A DNA stretch of 64,000 nt from Oscillospiraceae bacterium (GCA_017445385.1 JAFSUG010000011.1:32529-96528), one strand, 5' to 3'. Counted from the stretch's first letter, positions 1-7,577 are shown. Numbers and translations: made by a program. The notes: generated from the sequence alone by a model not told the origin.

Positions 1-1038
1 GTCGGCGGTCAGGAAGATGACCGTCTTGGGAACGCTGCTGGACATGCCGGAAAGCTCCGCGTTGTTGATGTACTCAACCGGGTAGCCAACGCGGCTGTTT
101 TCTGCGAGGGAAGCATCGTCAAAGTCAAACTCGCGGGTTTCTTCGTCCATAACGACGTTCTCAACCAGCGCGCCGAACTTGATGGCGTTGTAGATGTCGG
201 GTTCCTTCTCCGCGGAGAGGTTGATGCACTTTGCATAGCAGCCGCCCTCGAAGTTGAAAACGGAATCGTCCGACCAGCCGTGCTCATCATCGCCGATGAG
301 GTTGCGGTTCGGGTCGGCGGAAAGGGTGGTCTTGCCCGTGCCGGACAGACCGAAGAACACGGCGCTGTCGCCGTCTTTGCCGATGTTGGCGGAGCAGTGC
401 ATCGGGAAAACGCCCTGCTTCGGCAGCTCGTAGTTCATAACGGAGAAGACGGACTTCTTGATCTCGCCGGCATACTGCGTGCCGCAGATCACGACCATCT
501 TATATTCATAGTCTACCAGGATGGCAGCCTCGCTGCGCGTACCGTCGATTTCCGGGATGCACTTGAAGCCGGGCGCCGCGATGATCGTATAATCCGCGGC
601 GAAGGATTCAAGCTGCTTGTCGGTGGGGCGGCGGAGCAGCTGATGAATGAACAGGTTCTGGCTTGCCAGCTCGTTGATGATGCGGAAAGACTTCGTATAT
701 TTCGGGTCTGCGCCTGCAAAACCATCGAAAATGAAGATTTCCTTATTCTGCAGATAAGCGAGCACTTTCGCCTTGATCGCTTCGTAGGTTTCGCGCGCGA
801 TCGGGCGGTTCACCTTGCCCCATGCGATGTCGTCATGCACGGCGGGGGTGTCAACGATGAACTTGTCGTTTGCGCTGCGGCCGGTGTATTTGCCGGTCTT
901 CACAACGAGCGCGCCGGTGTTGGAGAGCTTGCCCTCGCCGCGCGCAAGTGCGCGTTCGGTCAGCTCAGCAACGGTCAGATTGCGGTAGATCGCTTTCGCG
1001 TTGATGATACCGAGTTTTTCCAGACCATAGGTTTCCAT
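1..1038 (-). CDS. pckA: Phosphoenolpyruvate carboxykinase (ATP), 3' end cut by the window
   Basis: ATP-dependent PEP carboxykinase interconverts oxaloacetate + ATP and PEP + CO2 + ADP in the cytosol; in anaerobes it often runs in the carboxylating, energy-conserving direction. The 346 visible residues cover about two thirds of a family member of around 535 residues. Visible are the YTGRSANDKF region near the N-terminus and the kinase P-loop GLSGTGKTTLSADP, followed by the metal-binding GDDEHGW stretch. The ATG at 1036-1038 is preceded by a clean GGAGGA Shine-Dalgarno 6-7 bases away. The gene continues past base 1. Its upstream region carries a palindrome and two possible -10 boxes. Identification is firm. 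Confidence 0.97.
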   Translation of the reverse strand, partial: METYGLEKLGIINAKAIYRNLTVAELTERALARGEGKLSNTGALVVKTGKYTGRSANDKFIVDTPAVHDDIAWGKVNRPIARETYEAIKAKVLAYLQNKEIFIFDGFAGADPKYTKSFRIINELASQNLFIHQLLRRPTDKQLESFAADYTIIAAPGFKCIPEIDGTRSEAAILVDYEYKMVVICGTQYAGEIKKSVFSVMNYELPKQGVFPMHCSANIGKDGDSAVFFGLSGTGKTTLSADPNRNLIGDDEHGWSDDSVFNFEGGCYAKCINLSAEKEPDIYNAIKFGALVENVVMDEETREFDFDDASLAENSRVGYPVEYINNAELSGMSSSVPKTVIFLTAD

Positions 1039-1085
1039 AGAAGTTCCTCCTATCAATCGTCCGGTGGACGAGTCATTATACATTC

Positions 1086-1105
1086 GGTGAAATACAACTT
1101 TCACC
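1086..1105. promoter_or_regulatory. Palindrome in the pckA promoter region
   Basis: A perfect 7-bp inverted repeat (GGTGAAA, 6-base spacer, TTTCACC) lies 48 bases upstream of pckA. It sits between two possible -10 boxes read on the minus strand (TATAAT at 1075-1080 and TATACT at 1113-1118). The position suits an operator. No convincing -35 boxes were found and the regulator is unknown. Confidence 0.35.
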
Positions 1106-1299
1106 ACGTAGCAGTATAACATAATTCCCGTCTATTATCTATTGTGGATTTTATTTTTTTCGTTTTTTGTGAAAGATGACGAACCGAACCGGAAAAACGG
1201 GCGAAAAAAAGATGCTGCTTTGTTACCTATATGCATAAAAATCGTGCCGTTTTCGCAAAAAATGTGCGCGTTGACCGTAACGGCGATAGCGCAAAAAAG

Positions 1300-1323
1300 G
1301 TGTTGCCCGGTTTTGGGCAACAC
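1300..1323 (+). promoter_or_regulatory. Perfect 9-bp hairpin in the toxin gene leader
   Basis: GTGTTGCCC and GGGCAACAC pair across a six-base GGTTTT loop, 38 bases before the toxin start codon. There is no uninterrupted T-run directly after the stem, so it is not a standard terminator. It could be an attenuator, an mRNA-stability element or a remnant. The rest of 1106-1299 shows nothing recognisable. Confidence 0.4.
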
Positions 1324-1360
1324 GAAGGCGGTTTTTCGCTAAGGGAGAGGGGGAAGGACG

Positions 1361-2932
1361 ATGCGATATCAAAAAAATTTGATTGCTTATATTTTGAAAA
1401 ACGAAATACCATCTGCAACGCAGACAGAAGCGCCAACCTTTTCCGAGTTGTATTCCGACTGCGCGCAGGCAAAAATGCAATACCTGTTTTCGCAAAGTGG
1501 GCAGCAGCTTTATCTTGCGCTGAAGGAGCAGCCAGACACCGCAAAACAGTTGGCTGTCGCGCAGGTGGAAAATCTGTTTAATGCTTGCAGAAAACCGTAT
1601 GCCGCATATTGCGTTTGCGCTGTTTTGACAGGGGCAACGGGCGATGCCTTTGCAAAGAAAAAGACCGCGTCGGGAAGCGATCTCGTAAAGCGTTTTGCAG
1701 AGCTTCTTGCGGATTGTGTCGCATGGTATGAGAGGCAAAAAGAAGCGTTCCTTACGCGTGTGCTCGATGCGGTTTCAACCGCCGATCATCTCAACAATGA
1801 ACAACTGCAGCAAATGATTCGCCTCTTTGAAACCGGAAGTGGCAGTCTGCTGGATCGAGGCTACCGCATGAAGCTGCATGCACGGCTGGCAGGCATGGAA
1901 AACGCAGGTTTGCAGCGCTATCGCTACCGTAGCGAAAGCGGCGAAAAAACATGCGCGGCGTGTGCTGCCTTGGACGGAAAGGAATTTGCTATTGCTGATG
2001 CCGAAGAAGGCATCAATTTTCCGCTGTTGCATCCAAACTGCCGCTGCTGGATTGAAGCGCCGGAAGCGGCGGAGCTTCCGTTGGAAGGTGATGTGAGGCT
2101 GCTTACGCCGGATATGTGGACGCAAGTGCTGCTGCTGTTTGGCGAGTCTGCGGCGGTGCTGCTCGGTGGGGAGCTCGGCGTGGCCGCAGCTGCCGCGGCG
2201 GAAACATGGAAAGCGATTTTTGCAGAGAGTGTCGAGAGTTATTATGCCGGCTTCGATACCGTCACCGTGAACGGCAGGGAATATCGCATCAACCGCAAGA
2301 CCTTTACGGCTGTTGCCGCAGACGAAAACGGGAACCTGTTGGTTCCGGAGAATGCAAAACCGTATGACGAGGCGCTGCTGAAGCTGATGCGACAGCGCGA
2401 CGCCCTGCCAAAGGGCGATTCGCAACGTGAAGAAATCGAAAAGCAGATATGGGAACTTGCAGAAAGCAGGGCCGATGAGATTTCCATTAATCCGGACAAC
2501 CCGTTTCAATTCTACGTTGTCGATACGGACGTCACGGAAAAACTGGACAGCTTTATGGCGCAGGCGGAACAGACCTATGCGGAGATGCACAAGAGAAGCT
2601 TTTTTGTAAACATAGAAGATTTTGTTGCGTTGGTAAATAACGGAAAGCCTATGGATTTGAAACGACAGCCCGGATGGGAAAAGCCAAACTATATTTATCA
2701 TGGCGAAATCATCCAACAAGACGACATCGGCAACATTAATTACGGCTATTTCGGCACGTTTTGTAACTTTCCGCAATTGATCCTTCTGTTTGGGGCAGGT
2801 AGCAGACAAGGCATTGACGTGTTCAACCGTGAAAAAAGAATCCCTACGGAGTTTTGGCTGACATTATTCGATGATCCGCGCGATACGCTGCGAGTGTTGC
2901 AGGGCATACAGATTTATAATAGCAGACACTAA
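1361..2932 (+). CDS. MuF-domain polymorphic toxin with C-terminal Ntox44-type toxin domain
   Basis: A 523-residue protein. Residues 1-180 are helical and unrecognised. Residues about 187-235 form a phage Mu F/SPP1 gp7-like zinc-binding minor-head domain, with C198-x2-C201 and the H224-P-N-C-R-C229 motif. A linker (about 290-380) joins it to a C-terminal domain resembling bacterial toxin 44 (Ntox44), with the DDIGNINYGYFG core near 454-466. MuF proteins are usually in prophages, where the MuF part is thought to deliver a C-terminal effector; here no other phage gene is near. There is no signal peptide. The start is supported by the purine-rich GGGGGAAGG upstream. The gene converges on a putative immunity gene, overlapping by 4 bases. 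Base composition is more AT-rich than pckA. The toxin activity (a predicted RNase in the Ntox44 literature) is inferred from family resemblance. Confidence 0.85.
   Translation: MRYQKNLIAYILKNEIPSATQTEAPTFSELYSDCAQAKMQYLFSQSGQQLYLALKEQPDTAKQLAVAQVENLFNACRKPYAAYCVCAVLTGATGDAFAKKKTASGSDLVKRFAELLADCVAWYERQKEAFLTRVLDAVSTADHLNNEQLQQMIRLFETGSGSLLDRGYRMKLHARLAGMENAGLQRYRYRSESGEKTCAACAALDGKEFAIADAEEGINFPLLHPNCRCWIEAPEAAELPLEGDVRLLTPDMWTQVLLLFGESAAVLLGGELGVAAAAAAETWKAIFAESVESYYAGFDTVTVNGREYRINRKTFTAVAADENGNLLVPENAKPYDEALLKLMRQRDALPKGDSQREEIEKQIWELAESRADEISINPDNPFQFYVVDTDVTEKLDSFMAQAEQTYAEMHKRSFFVNIEDFVALVNNGKPMDLKRQPGWEKPNYIYHGEIIQQDDIGNINYGYFGTFCNFPQLILLFGAGSRQGIDVFNREKRIPTEFWLTLFDDPRDTLRVLQGIQIYNSRH
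2704..2913 (+). repeat. Toxin-tail direct repeat, copy 1
   Basis: The 210 bases encoding the last part of the toxin domain recur at 3461-3670 with only two mismatches seen on reading. The copies diverge immediately before the stop codon, where the convergent immunity genes begin. Confidence 0.9.
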
Positions 2933-3312
2933 TACGGATGGACTTCGTAATAGTACCAGTGACTGCAAATCTGTTCCTCGTAAACCCACTCTCCGTTTAA
3001 GTCGCGGCGAATACCCCTGTCATAGAAATAGACATTCGGATACTCTTTGTGTCTATTGATTCCAAAAGTGCGCTTATAATCCGAATACACATAACCGAAT
3101 TCGACCCAGCCGTCAGGCTCGCCGATTATATCATAGCAAACGTATAATCCGCCATTGTGGTCCAGTTCGTTTTTGTTTTTAAGCACATAGGCAAAAATCT
3201 CATCGCGCATTTCTTCGCGCCGGGATTCCTGCTGCCTGCAGCCGGAAAGCAGAAAGAACACGGCGAGAAAAGCGGCAAATCCACAGATGCGCCGCAGTAC
3301 CTTTTCGTTCAT
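2929..3312 (-). CDS. Putative immunity lipoprotein for the Ntox44-type toxin
   Basis: A 127-residue protein with a lipoprotein signal: a charged N-terminus, a hydrophobic stretch, and lipobox LLSGC with the lipidated Cys at about 25. The mature part contains EIFAYVLKNKNEL and a C-terminal aromatic motif ICSHWYYYEVH. It is related to the neighbouring 3686-4123 product, which has the equivalent EVFAYVQENKETL and ICENWYYFEIH. ATG at 3312 follows AAGGAG by 8 bases. It converges on the toxin gene, and its pairing with a toxin tail in both copies of the module is the basis for the immunity call. No named immunity family was recognised. Confidence 0.65.
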   Translation of the reverse strand: MNEKVLRRICGFAAFLAVFFLLSGCRQQESRREEMRDEIFAYVLKNKNELDHNGGLYVCYDIIGEPDGWVEFGYVYSDYKRTFGINRHKEYPNVYFYDRGIRRDLNGEWVYEEQICSHWYYYEVHPY

Positions 3313-3316
3313 ACCT

Positions 3317-3463
3317 CGGTCTCCTTTATACGCGATTGTTTTTTCAGTATAGCACATTTATAAAGGGTTGGAAAGCGGTGGAGTTATTGCCGCAAGGGCA
3401 CATACCAAAAAAGCAGCCGAGCGGCTGCTTTTTTGGTATGCCCGACACGATTCGAACATGCGA
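3317..3463. repeat. Direct repeat, copy 1: immunity 5' flank plus tRNA-Arg 3' fragment
   Basis: These 147 bases recur at 4126-4272 with about four mismatches. The repeat holds the shared ribosome-binding site and presumed promoter of the immunity genes, a hairpin followed by T's, and at 3434-3463 the CCA, acceptor strand and T-arm of tRNA-Arg. The tRNA piece then runs straight into the second toxin tail. It is therefore a duplicated end of the module, not a functional tRNA. Confidence 0.88.
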
Positions 3464-3670
3464 AATCATCCAACAAGACGACATCGGCAACATTAATTAC
3501 GGCTATTTCGGCACGTTTTGTAACTTTCCGCAATTGATCCTTCTGTTTGGGGCAGGCAGCAGACAAGGCATTGACGCGTTCAACCGTGAAAAAAGAATCC
3601 CTACGGAGTTTTGGCTGACATTATTCGATGATCCGCGCGATACGCTGCGAGTGTTGCAGGGCATACAGAT
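3461..3670 (+). repeat. Toxin-tail direct repeat, copy 2
   Basis: Second copy of the 2704-2913 repeat. It begins at a short shared GCGAAATC that also occurs at the copy 1 boundary, suggesting a microhomology junction. Confidence 0.88.
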
Positions 3671-3689
3671 ATATCACCAAACACATTAA
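3462..3689 (+). pseudogene. Orphan Ntox44 toxin C-terminus (headless)
   Basis: This stretch encodes about 75 residues nearly identical to the toxin C-terminus, from EIIQQDDIGN to a stop at 3687-3689. The last residues differ (IYHQTH instead of IYNSRH). It has no MuF or linker part and no start codon with a ribosome-binding site; it opens abruptly inside a copied tRNA-Arg fragment. Orphan toxin tips followed by an immunity gene are a known feature of polymorphic toxin loci and can recombine with the full-length gene. It is interpreted as a silent cassette. Confidence 0.8.
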
Positions 3690-4123
3690 CCGTCGTGAAT
3701 TTCGAAATAGTACCAGTTTTCACAAATTTTTTCATCGTATTGCCAATCGCCGGTGCGGTCTTGAATGCGCTGCCCATTCGCGCCGATTAACCAACCAAAC
3801 GAAAGGTTATCGTCGCCGTACGCGCGATTGTAGTCTTTTGAATCGTTATAGTAGTACCCATAGGTTACGAGATTGTCAAACGAACTTTCTTCTTTATATA
3901 CCGTGCGTTCGTGCGGGAGCGTTTCTTTGTTTTCCTGCACATAAGCAAAGACCTCTGCGCGCATCTGCGCACGTTCGACACGTCCGGACACCTCACCATA
4001 CAGAAGTATGAACGGGAGCAACACAACGAAAAGCACAGCGGCAATGATATTCAACAGCGCGTCCCAAACGACAGAAAAACCTTGGTTTATCGCAGCTTGT
4101 AACTGCAGCAGCCAATCAAACAT
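3686..4123 (-). CDS. Second putative immunity protein, membrane-anchored paralogue
   Basis: A 145-residue protein. An N-terminal segment (about residues 18-45) contains a long hydrophobic helix and replaces the lipobox of the first paralogue. The soluble part shares EVFAYVQENKETL and ICENWYYFEIH with the 2929-3312 product, but the middle differs. ATG at 4123 follows AAGGAG by 7 bases. It overlaps the stop of the orphan toxin tail by 4 bases, the same geometry as in the first module. The two genes share nearly identical flanks and a family resemblance but clearly different bodies. Immunity function is inferred. Confidence 0.62.
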   Translation of the reverse strand: MFDWLLQLQAAINQGFSVVWDALLNIIAAVLFVVLLPFILLYGEVSGRVERAQMRAEVFAYVQENKETLPHERTVYKEESSFDNLVTYGYYYNDSKDYNRAYGDDNLSFGWLIGANGQRIQDRTGDWQYDEKICENWYYFEIHDG

Positions 4124-4125
4124 AA

Positions 4126-4272
4126 CGGTCTCCTTTATACGCGATTGTTTTTTCAGTATAGCACATTTATAAAGGATTGGAAAGCGGTGGAGTTATTGCC
4201 GCAATGGCACATATCAAAAAAGCAGCCGAGCGGCTGCTTTTTTGGTATGCCCGACACGATTCGAACGTGCGA
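4126..4272. repeat. Direct repeat, copy 2: immunity 5' flank plus tRNA-Arg 3' part
   Basis: Counterpart of 3317-3463. Here the tRNA sequence continues into the intact tRNA-Arg, so this is probably the parental end of the duplication. Confidence 0.88.
4217..4242 (-). terminator. Rho-independent terminator of tRNA-Arg
   Basis: Immediately after the encoded CCA on the minus strand lies a GCAGCCG/CGGCTGC-type stem flanked by A-run and T-run. The same hairpin sits at 3408-3433 behind the copied tRNA fragment. Confidence 0.75.
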
Positions 4273-4319
4273 CCTTCAGAGTCGGAGTCTGACGCTCTAT
4301 CCAGCTGAGCTACGGGCAC
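4243..4319 (-). tRNA. tRNA-Arg (CCG)
   Basis: A 77-base cloverleaf with encoded CCA. The acceptor GTGCCCG pairs with CGGGCAT (one G-U at the end). The D stem is GCTC/GAGC. The anticodon stem TCAGA/TCTGA encloses the loop CTCCGAC, giving anticodon CCG. The T loop is TTCGAAT. Its 3' part is copied at 3434-3463 as part of the toxin/immunity module duplication. Confidence 0.93.
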
Positions 4320-4426
4320 TTATGCAGCGCTATTATAGCAGACGGCGCAGGCAAAGTAAAGCAAAAGTTGTATTTTCCGCGCGAATATGGTATGATGAAA
4401 AAAACGCGAGAAAGAGAGTGTTTGCC

Positions 4427-4666
4427 ATGAACGAGATCCTGAAATTCCGCACCTCGTTTGGAGGGTTTCACCGCGGCGACGTTGCCGAATATATTGAGCG
4501 CACGGCGCAAAAACACAATGAGGCGCTGAAGCAGCTCCGGCAAGCGCTTGACGCGGCGGAGGAAAAAGCCGCCGAAGCGGAAAAAGAACGCGATTCGATT
4601 AAGGCGATCCTGCAGCGGCTGGAAGATGCCTACGAGGAAGCAAAAGCAACGCTTACGGAAGAATAA
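4427..4666 (+). CDS. Small DivIVA-like coiled-coil protein
   Basis: A 79-residue protein. The N-terminus (EILKFRTSFGGFHRGDVAEYIE) resembles the start of DivIVA/GpsB-type proteins, which use this region to bind curved membrane or cell-division partners. Residues about 30-79 are a charged, Ala/Glu/Lys-rich coiled coil. It is far shorter than DivIVA. The ATG follows the purine-rich GAAAGAGAG. It is followed directly by a terminator, so it is probably monocistronic. The cell-division link is inferred from the N-terminal resemblance only. Confidence 0.7.
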   Translation: MNEILKFRTSFGGFHRGDVAEYIERTAQKHNEALKQLRQALDAAEEKAAEAEKERDSIKAILQRLEDAYEEAKATLTEE

Positions 4667-4670
4667 TACA

Positions 4671-4698
4671 AAAAACGGGCAGTGAATGCCCGTTTTTT
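4671..4698 (+). terminator. Rho-independent terminator
   Basis: ACGGGCA/TGCCCGT stem with A-run before and T-run after, five bases behind the stop of the coiled-coil gene. Confidence 0.85.
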
Positions 4699-4746
4699 CT
4701 GCGAAATCGCGGTTGCTTTTTGGCGAAAAAGGGAGTATAACCTATT

Positions 4747-6066
4747 TTGTATTTTAATCCGGAGGCGTTATTTCTGATGGCAATTCTTTTATCCATGTCC
4801 GTTGCGGCGCTGGCCGGCCTGTTTTTAACGCGGTTGCTGCGGCCGCTGCGTCTGCCGGACGTGACCGCGTATATTATCGCCGGCATTCTGGTTGGACCTT
4901 ACTGCCTCGGCAGCCTCGGCGTTCCGGGACTCGGCTTCGCGCCGGGCGATACGGAAAAGCTCTCGCTGATCTGTGACGTTGCGCTCGGCTTTATCGCGTT
5001 TTCCATCGGCAACGAGATGCGCGTCAGCCAGCTCAGGCATACCGGCAAGCAGGCAACGTTTATCGGCATCGTGCAGGCGCTCGTTGCCGCCGCGCTCGTT
5101 GATGTTGCGCTGCTCGCGCTGCACCATTGGTTCCCGAACCTGCTCTCCGTGCAGCAGGCGATCGTCCTCGGCTCGATCGCTACGGCAACCGCCCCTGCCG
5201 CAACGCTGATGGTTGTGCGGCAGTATAAGGCGAAAGGTCCGCTCACGAATCTGCTGCTGCTCGTCGTCGCGCTCGATGATGCGGTCGGTCTGATCGTGTT
5301 CGCCGCTTCGTTCGGCATCGCAAAGTCGATGCTCTCCGGCAGCGCGGATCTCGCCGCGATTTTGCTCAATCCGCTGATCGAGATCACAGCCTCCCTTGCG
5401 CTCGGCGCGCTGATGGGCGGCGTGCTCACGCTTGCGGAAAAGGCGTTCCATTCCAATACGAACCGTATGAGCCTCAGCATTATTTTCGTGCTGGTTACCG
5501 TTGCGCTCTCGAAGCTGGAAATTCCGCTCGACGCGGTGCGCATCGCGTTCTCGCCGCTGCTGGTTTGCATGATGCTCGGTACGGTCTTCTGCAATATCTG
5601 CGTGCTTTCGTCCGATCTCATGGAGCGCACCGACCGCTGGACTGCGCCGCTGTTTACGCTGTTTTTCGTTATAAGCGGCGCGGAGCTGAACGTAACGGCT
5701 TCCGGCGGCGTGCTGCTGGTTGGCGCTGTGTATATCGTTGCGCGTTCGCTGGGCAAATACTTCGGCGCTTACAGCAGCGCGCGTCTGATGAAAGCCTCGC
5801 CGGGTATTTATATGAATCTTGGCATCACGCTCCTGCCGCAGGCAGGCGTTGCGCTCGGCATGTGCCGCACGGCAATGGCGCTCGGCGCGCAGGGCGAACT
5901 GATCCGCGACGTGGTTCTGTTCTCGGTGCTCGTGTATGAGCTTGTAGGCCCTCCGCTTACAAAGCGCGCGCTGTGCGCCGCAGGCGAAATCATTCCGCAG
6001 AGCGAAGCGGTCAAAAACCGCCGCAAGGCGAAGCTCGAAGCGGCAAAACGCGAAAGAGAAATGTGA
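4747..6066 (+). CDS. CPA2-type cation/proton antiporter
   Basis: About 439 residues forming roughly 12 hydrophobic helices, with the family's early motif LPDVTAYIIAGILVGP and a mid-protein LDDAVGLIVFA stretch. That stretch carries the acidic pair expected in the ion-binding core. Proteins of this family exchange Na+ or K+ for protons across the membrane. No C-terminal RCK/TrkA domain is present, only a charged tail. Two starts are possible: TTG at 4747 behind GGGAG, or ATG at 4777 behind GGAGG. TTG is kept because it completes the first membrane helix. Substrate ion is not deducible. Confidence 0.88.
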   Translation: MYFNPEALFLMAILLSMSVAALAGLFLTRLLRPLRLPDVTAYIIAGILVGPYCLGSLGVPGLGFAPGDTEKLSLICDVALGFIAFSIGNEMRVSQLRHTGKQATFIGIVQALVAAALVDVALLALHHWFPNLLSVQQAIVLGSIATATAPAATLMVVRQYKAKGPLTNLLLLVVALDDAVGLIVFAASFGIAKSMLSGSADLAAILLNPLIEITASLALGALMGGVLTLAEKAFHSNTNRMSLSIIFVLVTVALSKLEIPLDAVRIAFSPLLVCMMLGTVFCNICVLSSDLMERTDRWTAPLFTLFFVISGAELNVTASGGVLLVGAVYIVARSLGKYFGAYSSARLMKASPGIYMNLGITLLPQAGVALGMCRTAMALGAQGELIRDVVLFSVLVYELVGPPLTKRALCAAGEIIPQSEAVKNRRKAKLEAAKREREM

Positions 6067-6071
6067 TAACG

Positions 6072-6102
6072 AAAACCGGAGCGATCATCGCTCCGGTTTT
6101 TT
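6072..6102 (+). terminator. Rho-independent terminator
   Basis: ACCGGAGCG/CGCTCCGGT stem with flanking A and T runs directly behind the antiporter gene. Confidence 0.85.
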
Positions 6103-6144
6103 ATATTCCGCTTCCGTTCATATGATGCACAGCTTCAATCATTC

Positions 6145-6226
6145 CGTAGGGCGCGATGACCCATCGCGCCGCAAAGTGCCGATAAGATTTGCAGCGCTTC
6201 GGCGGCATGAGTCATGCCGCCCTACG
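6145..6226. repeat. Composite palindromic intergenic repeat
   Basis: The 82-base element begins CGTAGGGC and ends GCCCTACG in inverted orientation. Inside are two further hairpins: GGCGCGATG/CATCGCGCC and GGCGGCATGA/TCATGCCGCC. It carries no coding signal and sits between a terminator and the next gene. It resembles the small REP/MITE-like repeats scattered in gut Firmicutes genomes; copy number cannot be judged from one window. Confidence 0.7.
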
Positions 6227-6301
6227 CTGTATTTGCCGGTTTTGCCGCAGGGAGCGGCATTCCTGAATGATGCAGGGCATATACATCCTTGAGGTGATTT
6301 T

Positions 6302-7573
6302 ATGCAGATCCACATTGTGCGGCAGGGGGAAACGGTTACGTCCATCGCCGCGCAGTACGGCGTGGAGCCGGGGATCATTACGCGCTATAACGGGCTGCAG
6401 CCGCCGTATTTTCTCGCCGTCGGGCAGGCGCTTGCGATTTTTTTCCCGCTGCAAACGGCAATCGTTCAGAGCGGAGATACGCTCTATTCGCTCGCCGCGC
6501 GGTACGGCGCGAGCATTTTGGAGCTGTTTCGGCTCAATCCGCAGCTCGGCGGCAGCGCGCTTTTGCGCCCGGGCGAAACGATCGTGCTTGCGCTGGAGCG
6601 GCAGCCGATCCGCGAAACGCAGCTTTACGGCTACGCCTATCCGTTCGCAAATCCGCAGGTTTTGGGCGGAATACTGCCGTACAGCCGCTATTTTGTTCCG
6701 TTTACCTATGGAATTGGCGCAGACGGCGGCTTGCTCGCGCTCGATGATGAGGCGCTGCTGCTCCTTGCACGGCAGTATGACGTTACGCCGCTGCTCCATC
6801 TATCCACGCTCACGGAGGACGGCTCGTTTTCCTCCGAACGCGCGGCGCGGCTGCTGGGCGCGGCGGAGCGCTGGCAGACGGTTGCAGATGCGGTCTTTTC
6901 GCAGATTGAAATGCGCGGCTACGGCGGCTTAGACGTGGATTTCGAGTTTTTGGGCGCGGAAAACGCCGAGGCGTATGCGCAATTTCTCGGTTTTCTCCGT
7001 CCGCAGGTGAACGCGCGCAACATGGAGCTGTTTGCCGCGCTTGCGCCGAAAACGTCCGGCGATCAGAAAGGCGTGCTCTACGAGGGGCACGACTACGGCG
7101 CTATCGCCGAAAACACCGACGCGGTGCTGCTGATGACCTACGAATGGGGTTACACCTATGGGCCGCCGCTTGCGGTATCGCCGCTGCCATCGGTGAAGCG
7201 CGTTCTGGACTACGCGGTTACGCAGATTCCGCCGGAGAAAATCTTTATGGGTTTTTCCAACTACGGCTACGATTGGCCGCTGCCGTACCGGCGCGGCGAA
7301 ACGCGCGCACGGTCGATCTCGAACGTGTATGCCGCGGCGCTCGCGGCATCGGTTGGCGCGGAGATCGAATTTGATGAAACGGCGCAGGCGCCGTTTTTCC
7401 GCTATACGGCGGAGGACGGCATTGCGCACGAGGTCTGGTTCGAGGATGCGCGAAGCTGCATGGCGCGGCTGCCGCTCGTTGCGCAGTACGGTTTTCGCGG
7501 CGTGGGCGTTTGGAATTATATGCGGCCGTTCCCGGTTTTGTTTGCGCTGGCGTATTGGATGTTCGACATATAA
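6302..7573 (+). CDS. LysM-GH18 spore-cortex hydrolase (SleL/YaaH type)
   Basis: A 423-residue protein with two N-terminal LysM domains (about 2-48 and 51-96) for peptidoglycan binding. A GH18 catalytic barrel follows (about 105-423). The catalytic motif GGLDVDFEF places the acid at E215. SleL-type enzymes are N-acetylglucosaminidases acting on cortex muramic-delta-lactam peptidoglycan during spore germination. No signal peptide is seen, which fits proteins loaded into the coat from the mother cell. The ATG follows TTGAGGTG. Substrate is inferred from architecture. Confidence 0.9.
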   Translation: MQIHIVRQGETVTSIAAQYGVEPGIITRYNGLQPPYFLAVGQALAIFFPLQTAIVQSGDTLYSLAARYGASILELFRLNPQLGGSALLRPGETIVLALERQPIRETQLYGYAYPFANPQVLGGILPYSRYFVPFTYGIGADGGLLALDDEALLLLARQYDVTPLLHLSTLTEDGSFSSERAARLLGAAERWQTVADAVFSQIEMRGYGGLDVDFEFLGAENAEAYAQFLGFLRPQVNARNMELFAALAPKTSGDQKGVLYEGHDYGAIAENTDAVLLMTYEWGYTYGPPLAVSPLPSVKRVLDYAVTQIPPEKIFMGFSNYGYDWPLPYRRGETRARSISNVYAAALAASVGAEIEFDETAQAPFFRYTAEDGIAHEVWFEDARSCMARLPLVAQYGFRGVGVWNYMRPFPVLFALAYWMFDI

Positions 7574-7577
7574 TCGG

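Noticed and set aside
280..1119. Long plus-strand open frame opposite pckA
   Set aside because: Antisense shadow of a conserved GC-rich gene; the protein is unlike any family and has no ribosome-binding site.
1361..4123. A prophage around the MuF gene
   Set aside because: No portal, terminase, capsid, integrase or lysis gene is present on either side; only toxin and immunity modules are seen.
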